From NCBI GenBank assembly GCA_963826165.1, contig CAWGWC010000016.1, positions 310,001 to 374,000 of the forward strand: a DNA stretch of 64,000 nucleotides, given 5' to 3'. This stretch comes from JACVRW01 sp963826165 (lineage in GTDB: Bacteria; Actinomycetota; Thermoleophilia; Solirubrobacterales; Thermoleophilaceae). The translations under genes and the position numbers were made by a program. Below the pieces are notes generated by a model, which saw only the letters and a program-made list of their open reading frames with translations, was not told the DNA's origin and made no database searches. Shown piece by piece: positions 1-8,636 of the stretch. Each line of letters starts with the position of its first letter. Positions within the stretch are counted from its first letter, which is position 1.

Positions 1-57
1 CCGGCCGTCGAGGGACACCTCGAACGAAGAGCTTCGGAGCTCCTGCGCCGAGTGCAT
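1..57 (-). CDS. 5' end of an unidentified divergent gene (partial)
   Basis: An open frame reads leftward from an ATG at 57-55 off the window edge: 19 codons without a stop, beginning MHSAQELRSSSFEV. The palindrome TGATATATCA lies 5 bp upstream of the ATG, the same close spacing as at the reductase gene (2 bp) and the betaine transporter (9 bp). This makes a leaderless start plausible and puts the gene in the same proposed regulon. Too little protein is visible to name a family. The call rests on the operator geometry and the open frame only. Confidence 0.4.
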   Translation of the reverse strand, partial: MHSAQELRSSSFEVSLDGR

Positions 58-62
58 CGGTG

Positions 63-72
63 TGATATATCA
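63..72. promoter_or_regulatory. TGATATATCA operator, copy 1
   Basis: Perfect 10-bp palindrome between the leftward partial gene and the dimethylglycine operon. It is AT-only in its core within very GC-rich DNA. Identical copies are at 25433 and 31810, and a one-mismatch copy is at 28676, all in front of betaine or C1 genes. It is proposed to bind the GntR/FCD regulator encoded at 25453-26160. Binding is inferred. Confidence 0.7.
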
Positions 73-130
73 GGTTCCTCACAGCGCTCCAACCCCGAGC
101 GAACCCCGCTCCAATTCCGAGGTACAGCAC

Positions 131-2719
131 GTGGAAGACCACTCCGGAGCAGATCCGGCGCAGCAGCCGACCGACCGGCGCTCCGAAGGCCTGCCGCCCT
201 CCGCCAAAGCCGTCGTCATCGGCGCCGGCATCGTCGGCAACAGCCTGGTCGGTCACCTGGCCCGCTTGGGCTGGTCTGACCTGGTCCTGATCGACAAGGG
301 CCCTCTGCCCAACCCGGGCGGGTCCACCGGTCACGCGTCGAACTTCATCTATCCCGTCGACCATTCCCGCGAGATGACCGAGCTGACGCGGGACAGCCTG
401 CGTCAGTACGACGAGCTCGGCGTGCTCACCACCTGCGGCGGGCTCGAGGTGGCTCGCACGGAGGAGCGGATGGAGGAGCTTCGGCGGCGCATGGCGTCGG
501 CCAAGGCCTTCGGGGTGGAGCCGGTTTCGCTGGTCACGCCCGAGGAGGCCAAGGCGCTCGTCCCGTACATGGACGAGAGCGTGATCATCGGCGGCTTCTA
601 CTGCCCGGCGGTCGGCGTGGTGGACTCGCTGCGCGCCGGCACGCTGATGCGGGAGCGCGCCCAGGAGGCGGGCGCCCTGTCGGTGTCGGCCAACACCGAG
701 GTCACCGGCATCGACGTCGAGGGCGGCCGGGTCACGCGGGTGTGCACCGATCGCGGCGACATCGAGGCCGAGGTCGTGGTGATCGCCTGCGGTGTCTGGA
801 GCCCCCGCCTGGCGCGCATGGCCGGCGCCTCGATCCCGCTCACCCCGGCCGTGCACCAGATGATCGACATCGGCCCGGTGCCGCGCTTCGCCGGCGCCAC
901 TGGCGCTATCGAGCACCCGATCGTGCGCGACATGGACACCGGCATGTACGAACGCCAGGACGGCAGCGGCCTGGAGGTGGGCTCGTACGCCCACCGGCCA
1001 ATCCTGCACGACCCGGACGAGATCCCCTCGATCGGGGAGTCGGCGCTCACGCCGACCGAGATGCCGTTCACCGAGCACGACTTCGTCCAGCAGATGGAGC
1101 ACGCGCTCGAGCTGATGCCGGAGATCGTGGGCGACGAGTCGGTGGGGATCAAGTACGCCATCAACGGGCTGCTCTCGCTTACCGCGGACGGCATGCCCCT
1201 GCTGGGCGAGACGCCGGAGGTCGGCGGCCTGTGGTCGGCGGCCGCGGTGTGGGTCAAGGAGGGCCCCGGGGTGGGCCGGGCGCTGGCCGAGTGGATGGTG
1301 GAGGGCGAGCCGGAGATCGATCTGCACTCGTCGGACATCTCGCGCTTCCACGAGCACCAGAAGAGCGTGGACCACGTGAGGGCGCGGGCCCGCGAGCACT
1401 TCAACAAGACCTACGGCATCGTGCACCCGGGCGAGCAGTGGGAGTCCGACCGCGACGTGCGTCTCTCTCCCTTCCACGCGCGCGAGCGCGAGCTGGGCGC
1501 CGTCTTCTACGAGGCCGCCGGCTGGGAGCGCCCCCATTGGTACGCCTCCAACCAGCCGCTGCTGGAGGAGTTCGCCGATTCGATCGCCGAGCGCGAGGCG
1601 GAATGGGACTCGCGCTGGTGGTCACCCGTGATCAACGCCGAGCACCTGGCGATGCGCGAACGCGCGGGCATCTTCGACCTCAGCGCCTTCTGCGTCTTCG
1701 ACGTGATCGGACCCGGCGCCCTCGACGCGGTGCAGCGCACCGCGATGCGCCAGATGGACGTGGCGCTCGGAAAGGTCGTCTACACGCCGGTGCTCACGCC
1801 CAGCGGCGGCTTTCGCGCGGACCTGACCATCATGCGCCTGGCCGACGACCACTTCCGCGTGGTCACCGGCGGCGCTCACGGGATGGCCGACCTCAAGTGG
1901 TTCGCCGACCACCTGCCCGAGGACGGCCGCGCGCAGATCTTCGACCTCACCTCGAGCTGGTGCACGCTCGGGCTGTGGGGCCCGCGCGCCCGTGACGTCC
2001 TGGCCCAGACCACCAGCGCCGACGTGTCGCACGAGGGCTTTCCCTTCGCCACATGCCGCACGATCGAGATGGGCTCCCTGCGCGTGCTGGCCTCTCGGAT
2101 CTCCTACGTCGGCGACCTGGGCTGGGAGCTCTACGTGCCCATCGAGCAGGGCGCGAAGCTCTGGGACATGATCTGGGACGCGGGCGAGCCCCACGGCGCC
2201 GTGCCCGCCGGCATCGGCGTCTACGGCACCACCGGCCGTCTCGAGAAGTGCTACCGGGCCTTCGGGTTCGAGCTCGACGGCGAGTACAACGTCGTGGAGG
2301 CCGGAATGGCCTGGGGCAAGGTCAAGGAGCAGGACTTCGTGGGCAAGGAGGCGCACGTCCGCCACCGCGAGGAGGACCCGGCCACGGTCATGTGCACGCT
2401 CACCGTGGACGACCACACCTCCAGCAGCGGGGTCAAGCGCTACATGCTCGGCGGCGAGCCGATCACCACCCGCGACGGGGCGCCCCTCACCGACGCAAAG
2501 GGCCGCCGCTCGTTCGTGACCAGCGCCGGCGCGGGACCGTCGGTGGGCAAGCACATCCTGATGGCCTACCTCCCCCCACAGCACGCCAACGAGGGCGAGC
2601 AGCTGGCGGTCGAGTACATGAACGAGCTCTACCCGGTCACCGTCGACGTGGCCGGCTCCACCCCTCTGTTCGACCCCGACAACGAGCGGGTCAAGGCCTC
2701 CGACACCGTGCTCACGTGA
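131..2719 (+). CDS. Dimethylglycine/sarcosine oxidoreductase (FAD + GcvT-like folate domain)
   Basis: This enzyme should oxidatively demethylate N,N-dimethylglycine or sarcosine and pass the methyl carbon to tetrahydrofolate as 5,10-methylene-THF. The N-terminal half is a DAO-type FAD domain with the dinucleotide motif VVIGAGIVGN. It also has GGSTGHAS, whose His (about residue 68) matches the residue that binds FAD covalently in dimethylglycine oxidase and dehydrogenase. The C-terminal half is an aminomethyltransferase (GcvT) folate domain plus its barrel domain. At 862 aa it has the family's usual length. The GTG at 131 is preferred over the upstream GTG at 62, because it has a GAGG ribosome site 8 nt upstream and because the earlier start would lie inside the operator. 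It overlaps the next gene by 4 bp. The ETF genes downstream suggest electrons go to ETF rather than to oxygen. Exact substrate (dimethylglycine versus sarcosine) is uncertain. Confidence 0.87.
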   Translation: MEDHSGADPAQQPTDRRSEGLPPSAKAVVIGAGIVGNSLVGHLARLGWSDLVLIDKGPLPNPGGSTGHASNFIYPVDHSREMTELTRDSLRQYDELGVLTTCGGLEVARTEERMEELRRRMASAKAFGVEPVSLVTPEEAKALVPYMDESVIIGGFYCPAVGVVDSLRAGTLMRERAQEAGALSVSANTEVTGIDVEGGRVTRVCTDRGDIEAEVVVIACGVWSPRLARMAGASIPLTPAVHQMIDIGPVPRFAGATGAIEHPIVRDMDTGMYERQDGSGLEVGSYAHRPILHDPDEIPSIGESALTPTEMPFTEHDFVQQMEHALELMPEIVGDESVGIKYAINGLLSLTADGMPLLGETPEVGGLWSAAAVWVKEGPGVGRALAEWMVEGEPEIDLHSSDISRFHEHQKSVDHVRARAREHFNKTYGIVHPGEQWESDRDVRLSPFHARERELGAVFYEAAGWERPHWYASNQPLLEEFADSIAEREAEWDSRWWSPVINAEHLAMRERAGIFDLSAFCVFDVIGPGALDAVQRTAMRQMDVALGKVVYTPVLTPSGGFRADLTIMRLADDHFRVVTGGAHGMADLKWFADHLPEDGRAQIFDLTSSWCTLGLWGPRARDVLAQTTSADVSHEGFPFATCRTIEMGSLRVLASRISYVGDLGWELYVPIEQGAKLWDMIWDAGEPHGAVPAGIGVYGTTGRLEKCYRAFGFELDGEYNVVEAGMAWGKVKEQDFVGKEAHVRHREEDPATVMCTLTVDDHTSSSGVKRYMLGGEPITTRDGAPLTDAKGRRSFVTSAGAGPSVGKHILMAYLPPQHANEGEQLAVEYMNELYPVTVDVAGSTPLFDPDNERVKASDTVLT

Positions 2720-3480
2720 GGATCCTCGTCTGCGTCAAGCGCGTGCCGCTGACCGGCGGCAAGATGGTCCTCAGCCCGGATGCCCGGGCGCTCGAGACGC
2801 GCCATCTCGGCTTCACCGTCAGCCCCCACGAGGAGTGTGGAGTGGAGCAGGCGGTGCGCCTGGTGGAGCAGCACGGCGGCGAGACGGTGGTGCTCACGCT
2901 CGGGCCGCCGGAGGCCGAGGACCAGCTGCGGGAGGCGCTCGCCACCGGAGCCGACCGCGGGCTGCTGCTCGCCGTCGAGGGAGACGAGTGGGATCCGCAG
3001 GGCACGGCCGCGGCGATCGTGGCGGCGGTGCGCGCCGAGGAGGAGAGCGGTGGCGGCTTCGACCTGATCGTGTTCGGCAACGAATCCGCGGACTCCGGCA
3101 ACTACCAGGTGGGCATCCGGGTGGCCCACGCGCTCGGGCGACCCGCGGTGACCGGGCTCAAGGGCCTCTCGGTGGAGGATGGCCACGCGCGCTGCGAGCA
3201 GGAGGTGGCCGGGGGCCGGGACGTCTATCGCCTCCCGCTGCCCGCGGTGGTCGGCGTGCTCGAGGGGATCAACCTGCCGCGCTATCCGTCCGTGCCCGCC
3301 AAGCTGCGCGCGCGCCAGAAGCCGGTGGACACGGGCAGCCCGCAGCGGCCCGAGCCGCACCTGGAGATGCTGCGACTGGCCGTGCCGGGTGGACAGGGCA
3401 AGCAGGCCGAGATCCTCGGTCAGGGAGCGGAGGCCGCCCCCGCCGTCGTCGGCGTGATGCGCGACCTCGGGGTGGCCTGA
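2716..3480 (+). CDS. etfB: Electron transfer flavoprotein beta subunit
   Basis: This is the small subunit of the ETF heterodimer, which holds AMP and helps position the FAD of the alpha subunit. It starts with the typical strand ILVCVKRVP and contains FDLIVFGNESADSGNYQVG, matching the family's DLI..G..S.D...GQ..G region. It has 254 aa, a normal length. The GTG start overlaps the previous stop (GTGA), and its own stop overlaps the next ATG, so the genes are translationally coupled. In this context it takes electrons from the dimethylglycine enzyme and hands them to the Fe-S protein encoded at 4454. Confidence 0.92.
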   Translation: MRILVCVKRVPLTGGKMVLSPDARALETRHLGFTVSPHEECGVEQAVRLVEQHGGETVVLTLGPPEAEDQLREALATGADRGLLLAVEGDEWDPQGTAAAIVAAVRAEEESGGGFDLIVFGNESADSGNYQVGIRVAHALGRPAVTGLKGLSVEDGHARCEQEVAGGRDVYRLPLPAVVGVLEGINLPRYPSVPAKLRARQKPVDTGSPQRPEPHLEMLRLAVPGGQGKQAEILGQGAEAAPAVVGVMRDLGVA

Positions 3481-4451
3481 TGACGGTCCTGGTGCTGATC
3501 GAGCACGCCGACGGCGAGGCCGACGAGCTGTCGCTTCAGACGCTGACGCTCGCGCGCTCGCTGGCGGGCGACGAGCCGCTGACCGCGCTGCTCGTCGGCC
3601 AGGGCGGCCAGGAGGCCGGCGCGGCGCTCGGCGCTCGTGGCGTGGGAGCCGCCCTCGTGGCCGAGGACGAACGGCTGACGGCCTACTCACCCGGGGGCTG
3701 GGCCCGCAGTGTCACGGACGCGATCGAGCGCACCGAGGCGTCTGCCGTGGTGGCCGCGGGCACGAACCGCGGCAACGAGGTGCTGGCCCACGTGGCCGCT
3801 CGCCGCGACCTGCCCTTCGCGGCCAACTGCACCGATGTGCGGTCCGGAGCCGAGCTCGAGGTCACCCGCATCCGCTGGGGAGGCAGCCTGCTGGAGGAGG
3901 CGACTGTGCACTCGCCGCTCCCCCTGCTGTCGGTGGCGCCCCATGCGCTGCCCGCCGCCCCCGGCAACGGCGCGGGCCCGGCCGATGTCGAGGCATTCGC
4001 TCCCGCGCTCGACGAGAGCGACCTGGTGGTCCAGGTGAGCGAGCACGTGGACGACGTGGCCACCGGCATCTCCCTCGCGGAGGCCAAGGTGGTGGTCAGC
4101 GGGGGCCGGGGCGTGGGTTCGGCGGACGGGTTCGGGATCCTGGAGGAGCTGGCCGGACTGCTGGACGCGGCGGTCGGCTGCTCACGCGTGGTGACGAGCG
4201 CGGGCTGGCGCCCCCACACCGACCAGGTGGGGCAGACCGGGACGAAGGTCTCACCCGACCTCTACATCGCCTGCGGGATCAGCGGCGCCACCCAGCACAT
4301 CGCGGGGTGCAAGGGAGCGAAGAAGATCCTGGCCATCAACTCCGACGCCGAGGCGCCGATCCTCGCCACCGCCGACTATGCCGTCATCGGAGACCTGACC
4401 GAGATCGTGCCGGCCATCACCGCCGAGCTGCGAAAGGCGCGTTCGCCATAG
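3480..4451 (+). CDS. etfA: Electron transfer flavoprotein alpha subunit
   Basis: This is the large, FAD-carrying ETF subunit (323 aa). The C-terminal FAD domain is complete: GGRGVGS, then a TSAGWRPHTDQVGQTG stretch, the GISGATQH motif, and an INSDAEAPI..ADY segment before the last helix. The N-terminal half is the usual divergent alpha/beta domain. The ATG shares a base with the etfB stop. Together with etfB it links the flavin dehydrogenase at 131 with the membrane Fe-S oxidoreductase downstream. Confidence 0.93.
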   Translation: MTVLVLIEHADGEADELSLQTLTLARSLAGDEPLTALLVGQGGQEAGAALGARGVGAALVAEDERLTAYSPGGWARSVTDAIERTEASAVVAAGTNRGNEVLAHVAARRDLPFAANCTDVRSGAELEVTRIRWGGSLLEEATVHSPLPLLSVAPHALPAAPGNGAGPADVEAFAPALDESDLVVQVSEHVDDVATGISLAEAKVVVSGGRGVGSADGFGILEELAGLLDAAVGCSRVVTSAGWRPHTDQVGQTGTKVSPDLYIACGISGATQHIAGCKGAKKILAINSDAEAPILATADYAVIGDLTEIVPAITAELRKARSP

Positions 4452-4453
4452 AC

Positions 4454-6424
4454 GTGGTGGTCGGAGCGGTCGCCCTGGCCGCGGCCCTCGCCGTGTGCGG
4501 TGGCCTGTTCGCGCGCAGGGCCAAGCTGCTGTTCGACGTGGTGCGGATGGGCAAGCCCGCCTCGCGCTCGGGTGATCTGCCCCGGCGCACCCGCAACGAG
4601 GCCGTGATCGTCCTCGGGCAGCGGAAGCTCCTTCAGCGGCTGGTCCCCGGGCTCGTGCACGCCTTCATCTTCTGGGGCTTCGTGGTGCTCTTTCCCACGA
4701 TCGTGATCGCGATGATCGGGGCCGTGGACCGCGAGGCCACGCTGCCGTGGCTCGGCCACCAGGGCTGGTTCGCGCTGATGGTCGACGTGTTCGCCGTGCT
4801 CGTCCTGGTCGGCGTGGTCGCCGCCCTGGCCATCCGCAAGATCCAGCGCCCGGCGCGCTTCGAGGGCAGTCACCTCGGCGAGGCCGACCTGATCCTGGCC
4901 ATGATCGCCGGGATCGTGACCACGCTGCTGCTCTGGCATGCGTCGCGCATCGCGCTGGGCCTGAACGAGTGGCCGGCGTCGTGGTCGCCGGTGTCGGATC
5001 TGCTGTCCGGGCTGTTCGGAGACAACCAGGCCACCGAGGTCTTGGAGCGGGTCTTCGTCTGGGCCCACGTGCTGCTGATCCTCACCTTCCTCGCCTACCT
5101 CCCCCACTCCAAGCACCTGCACATCGTCACGGCGGCGATCAACGTGTTCTTCGGGCGCACCACGGCGCCGGGGCGACTCGAGCCGCTGCGCTTCGACGTG
5201 CCCGACGACGAGATGCGCTTCGGCGCCGGCACCGTGCCCGACATGACCTGGAAGCAGACGCTCGACACGATGTCGTGCACCGAATGCGGGCGCTGCCAGG
5301 ACGTCTGCCCGGCCTTCGCCACCGGCAAGGAGCTGTCGCCCAAGCTGCTGATCATGGCTCTTCGCGACCAGGTGTTCGAGGAGGGGCCGGCACTGGTGCG
5401 CGGCGAGGAGGGGTTCGAGCCCGCGCCGCTCGTGCCCGGAGCCGTGAGCGAGAACGTGGTCTGGGACTGCGTGACCTGCGGCGCCTGCGTGCGCGAGTGC
5501 CCGGTGTCGATCGAGCACGTGGACCACATCATCGACCTGCGCCGCCACCTGGTGATGATGGACTCCTCGTTCCCCGCCGAGGCCGAGCCGATGCTGCGCG
5601 ACGTGGAGCGCGCCTCCAACCCCTGGGGCAAGCCCCAGACCGAGCGGGCCGACTGGGCCGAGCGGCTCGGAGTGCGGGTGCTCGAGCCCGGCGATCCGGC
5701 CCCCGAGGTTCTCTACTGGGTGGGCTGCGCAGCGTCGTTCGACGAGCGCGCCCGCACCGCCGCCGAGTCCACCGCGCGGCTGCTCCAGGCAGCCGGCGTC
5801 GACTTCGCCATCCTCGGCCCGCGCGAGTCGTGCACCGGCGACCCGGCGCGGCGGATGGGCAACGAGTACCTGTTCCAAGCGCACGCCGAGCAGAACGTCG
5901 GCACGCTCAACGACGCCGGCGTGACCAAGATCGTGGCCAGCTGCCCACACTGCTTCAACACGCTCGGCAACGAGTACGGCGACTTCGGCGGCAACTACGA
6001 GGTCGTGCACCACTCCGAGCTGCTGGCCGACCTGGTCCGCGAGGGGCGGCTCCAGACCACCGCCGACGCCGAGCGATCGATCACCTACCACGACTCGTGC
6101 TATCTGGCCCGCCACAACGACGTGCTGGCCGACCCGCGCGAGCTCGTGTCCGCCGTGGGCCGCCCGGTGGAGATGGAGCGCTCCGGCAAGCGCACGTTCT
6201 GCTGCGGCGCCGGCGGAGCTCACATGTGGATGGAGGAGCGCGGCGGCCTGATCAACGAGGAGCGCGCCCGCGAGGCCGCCGCCACCGGCGCCGAGACCCT
6301 CGCCGTGGCCTGCCCCTTCTGCACCGTCATGCTCGACGACGGCGTCAAGGCCCGCGGCGACGAGCTGCGCGTGGCCGACGTGTCCACCCTGCTGGTGGAA
6401 TCGCTGGATCCGCCCGGCTCGTAG
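4454..6424 (+). CDS. DgcB-like membrane Fe-S oxidoreductase (HdrD/CCG family)
   Basis: The N-terminal 200 residues or so hold about five hydrophobic segments. A ferredoxin-type module follows with two 4Fe-4S motifs, CTECGRCQDVCP and CVTCGACVRECP. The C-terminal part has two cysteine-rich CCG domains of the heterodisulfide reductase type, with DSCYLARHND, CCGAGGAHMW and CPFCTVM. Such proteins probably carry electrons from ETF to quinone at the membrane, and DgcB of pseudomonad dimethylglycine operons has the same plan. It has 656 aa. GTG 4454 was chosen just after the etfA stop (4451); GTG 4457 is equally possible. Being last in the four-gene operon supports a role as the membrane outlet for dimethylglycine oxidation. 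Confidence 0.83.
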   Translation: MVVGAVALAAALAVCGGLFARRAKLLFDVVRMGKPASRSGDLPRRTRNEAVIVLGQRKLLQRLVPGLVHAFIFWGFVVLFPTIVIAMIGAVDREATLPWLGHQGWFALMVDVFAVLVLVGVVAALAIRKIQRPARFEGSHLGEADLILAMIAGIVTTLLLWHASRIALGLNEWPASWSPVSDLLSGLFGDNQATEVLERVFVWAHVLLILTFLAYLPHSKHLHIVTAAINVFFGRTTAPGRLEPLRFDVPDDEMRFGAGTVPDMTWKQTLDTMSCTECGRCQDVCPAFATGKELSPKLLIMALRDQVFEEGPALVRGEEGFEPAPLVPGAVSENVVWDCVTCGACVRECPVSIEHVDHIIDLRRHLVMMDSSFPAEAEPMLRDVERASNPWGKPQTERADWAERLGVRVLEPGDPAPEVLYWVGCAASFDERARTAAESTARLLQAAGVDFAILGPRESCTGDPARRMGNEYLFQAHAEQNVGTLNDAGVTKIVASCPHCFNTLGNEYGDFGGNYEVVHHSELLADLVREGRLQTTADAERSITYHDSCYLARHNDVLADPRELVSAVGRPVEMERSGKRTFCCGAGGAHMWMEERGGLINEERAREAAATGAETLAVACPFCTVMLDDGVKARGDELRVADVSTLLVESLDPPGS

Positions 6425-6437
6425 GGTCGCTGACCGG

Positions 6438-7055
6438 CTAGGGAGAGGTCGCGGTACCGAGCGAGTCCGCGCCGATGAACTTCGGCGTGCCGTCCTCGTA
6501 GAAGACGTCGAGCGCGGTGATGGTGAATCCCGCCCCGGCGAGGAGCTCGGGCACCCGGCGGGTCAGGTGACAGCCGCCGAACACCCGCTTCTGCACGGGC
6601 TCGAGGCGATGCTGCCAGGTGCGCACGTTCTCATCGGGGGCCAGCCCGTGCTCGACGAAGTGGAGCGTGCCGCCGGGCCTGAGCACACGACGCAGCTCGG
6701 CCAGAGCTGTGTTCACGTCGGGGATCGTGCACATCGTCCAAGTGGACAGGGCGGAGTCGAAGCTGTCGTCGGCGAAGGGCAGCGACTGGCCGTCCAGACC
6801 GGACCGGTCCACCGGAACGCTGGTGGCCCGGAGACGTTTCTCGGCCAGCTTCCACCCCACGTCCGCCGGCTCGACGGCGGCCACCCGGCTCACCCCGGGC
6901 CCGTAGAAGGGGACGTTCAGGCCCGAGCCAAAGCCGATCTCCACGACCTCTCCCTGGAGTCCCCGACAGACCCGCTCGCGCAGCGGATCGCCGGACTTCA
7001 GCCCGCAGGCGACGTTGATGAGCCGCGGAAGAACATGATCGCCGTACAAGCCCAT
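6438..7055 (-). CDS. Class I SAM-dependent methyltransferase
   Basis: Protein of 205 aa. The SAM-binding motif I is EIGFGSGLNVPFY, followed by an acidic residue at the end of strand 2 (AVEPAD), SLPFADDSFDSALS, and a motif III region around LRRVLRPGGTLHFVEHG. The FVEHG and cysteine-histidine pattern near the C-terminus (GGCHLTR) is typical of the UbiE-like phospholipid methyltransferase group. The start is set at MGLYGDH, where family similarity should begin; a longer open frame upstream would overlap the ligase gene on the other strand. It converges on the dimethylglycine operon and is divergent from the acyl-CoA ligase. The substrate is unknown. Confidence 0.78.
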   Translation of the reverse strand: MGLYGDHVLPRLINVACGLKSGDPLRERVCRGLQGEVVEIGFGSGLNVPFYGPGVSRVAAVEPADVGWKLAEKRLRATSVPVDRSGLDGQSLPFADDSFDSALSTWTMCTIPDVNTALAELRRVLRPGGTLHFVEHGLAPDENVRTWQHRLEPVQKRVFGGCHLTRRVPELLAGAGFTITALDVFYEDGTPKFIGADSLGTATSP

Positions 7056-7128
7056 GACGTCCGCGTCACAGCCTACCCGGCTGAGTACGCCGCGTAGACG
7101 GCCACCGAGCCGGGTAGGCGAGAGAGAC

Positions 7129-8634
7129 ATGTCCACAAATCTCGCCACCGTTCTCACCGACACAGCCGACCGCCATGCCGACCGGACCGCCATCAAGCTC
7201 GATGACTTCGAGATCAGCTTCGAACAGCTGAACGAAGCCAGCTCACGCGCCGCTGCTCTGCTCAAGGACAAGGGGATCGAGCCCGGTGACCGCGTGGGGA
7301 TCATGCTGCCGAACGTGCCGCAGTTTCCCGTCGTCTACTACGGGGTTCTGCGCGCCGGCGGCGTGGCGGTGCCCATGAATCCGCTCCTGAAGAAGCGTGA
7401 GGCCGGCTTCTACCTCGAGGACCCCGAGGCGAAGCTGCTGTTTGCCTGGCACGACTTCGAGGACGCCGCCAAGCAGGCGGCCGAGGATGCGGGCGCCGAG
7501 CTGGTGCTGGTCGAGCCCGGCAAGTTCGAAGAGCTGCTGGGCGAGCACGAGCCGGAATTCGAGGTCGCCGACCGAGAGGACGACGACACCGCCGTGATCC
7601 TCTACACGTCGGGCACCACGGGCAAGCCGAAGGGCGCTGAGCTCACACACTCGAACCTGCTGAAGAACGCCGAGGCGTCGGTCGGGCTGGCCGGTGCGAG
7701 CGAGGACGACGTTCTGCTGGGCGCCCTGCCGCTGTTCCACTCGTTCGGCCAGACCTGCGGGTTGAACGCGGCGATGACGGCGGGCGCCACCCTCTCGATG
7801 ATCCCGCGCTTCGAGCCCGGCAAGGCCCTGGAGATCCTCCAGCGCGACGGCGTCACGGTCTTTCAGGGCGTGCCCACGATGTTCACCGCCATGCTCAACC
7901 ACGACTCGAAGGACGACGTGAACGTGTCGGCGCTGCGTGTGTGTATGTCAGGCGGCTCGGCGATGCCGGTCGAGGTGATGAAGGGCTTCGAGGAGCAATT
8001 CGCCTGCCACGTGCTCGAGGGCTATGGCCTGTCGGAGACCTCGCCGGTGGCGTCCTTCAACCACCCCGACCGAGAGCGCAAGCCCGGCTCGATCGGCACT
8101 CCGATCGACGGCGTGGAGATGAAGCTCGTGAACGACGACGGCGACGACGTCGAGGAGGGCGAGGTCGGCGAGATCGTCATCAAGGGACACAACGTCATGA
8201 AGGGCTACTGGAACCGGGCCGAAGCCACGGAGGAGGCGATCAGGGACGGCTGGTTCCACAGCGGTGACATGGGCAAGGTCGACGAGGACGGCTACTTCAC
8301 GATCGTGGACCGCAAGAAGGAGCTGATCATTCGCGGCGGCTACAACGTCTACCCGCGCGAGGTCGAGGAGGTGCTCTACGAGCATCCCGACGTCCTCGAG
8401 GCCGCCGTGATCGGCTTGCCCGACGAGGAGATGGGCGAGGAGGTGGGCGCCGCGGTGGTGCTCAAGGAAGGCGCCGAGGCAAGTGAGGACGACCTCCGCG
8501 AGTACGTGAAGAGCGAGGTGGCGGGCTACAAGTACCCGCGCAAGGTGTGGTTCTTGGACGAGCTGCCCAAGGGGCCGACCGGGAAGATCCTGAAGAAGGA
8601 CATCGAGGCGCCCGAGAACGTCGAGGCGGGCTAG
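7129..8634 (+). CDS. Long-chain acyl-CoA ligase (AMP-binding)
   Basis: This enzyme activates a carboxylic acid, probably a fatty acid, to its CoA thioester through an acyl-AMP. The P-loop-like motif YTSGTTGKPKG, the A5 motif GYGLSETSP, the GWFHSGDMG motif and the hinge DRKKELIIRGGYNVYPREVE are all intact. The C-terminal catalytic lysine lies in PTGKILKKD. It has 501 aa. The ATG at 7129 follows a GAGAGAG ribosome site. The PHA synthase gene starts 2 bp after the stop, so the ligase may supply acyl-CoA to polymer or beta-oxidation. Specificity cannot be read from the sequence. Confidence 0.9.
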   Translation: MSTNLATVLTDTADRHADRTAIKLDDFEISFEQLNEASSRAAALLKDKGIEPGDRVGIMLPNVPQFPVVYYGVLRAGGVAVPMNPLLKKREAGFYLEDPEAKLLFAWHDFEDAAKQAAEDAGAELVLVEPGKFEELLGEHEPEFEVADREDDDTAVILYTSGTTGKPKGAELTHSNLLKNAEASVGLAGASEDDVLLGALPLFHSFGQTCGLNAAMTAGATLSMIPRFEPGKALEILQRDGVTVFQGVPTMFTAMLNHDSKDDVNVSALRVCMSGGSAMPVEVMKGFEEQFACHVLEGYGLSETSPVASFNHPDRERKPGSIGTPIDGVEMKLVNDDGDDVEEGEVGEIVIKGHNVMKGYWNRAEATEEAIRDGWFHSGDMGKVDEDGYFTIVDRKKELIIRGGYNVYPREVEEVLYEHPDVLEAAVIGLPDEEMGEEVGAAVVLKEGAEASEDDLREYVKSEVAGYKYPRKVWFLDELPKGPTGKILKKDIEAPENVEAG

Positions 8635-8636
8635 CG

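Noticed and set aside
61..131. Start of the dimethylglycine oxidoreductase at GTG 62
   Set aside because: That start lies in the palindromic operator and lacks a ribosome site; GTG 131 has GAGG at the right distance and the extra 23 residues look like non-coding sequence.
742..1995. Long Arg-rich open frames inside the first operon on both strands
   Set aside because: They are out-of-frame readings of GC-rich genes with Arg/Gly/Pro-rich translations and no motifs; the true frames are clear.
4376..6223. 615-residue open frame on the minus strand over the Fe-S protein gene
   Set aside because: Antisense shadow; His/Glu/Gly-biased composition and no domain.
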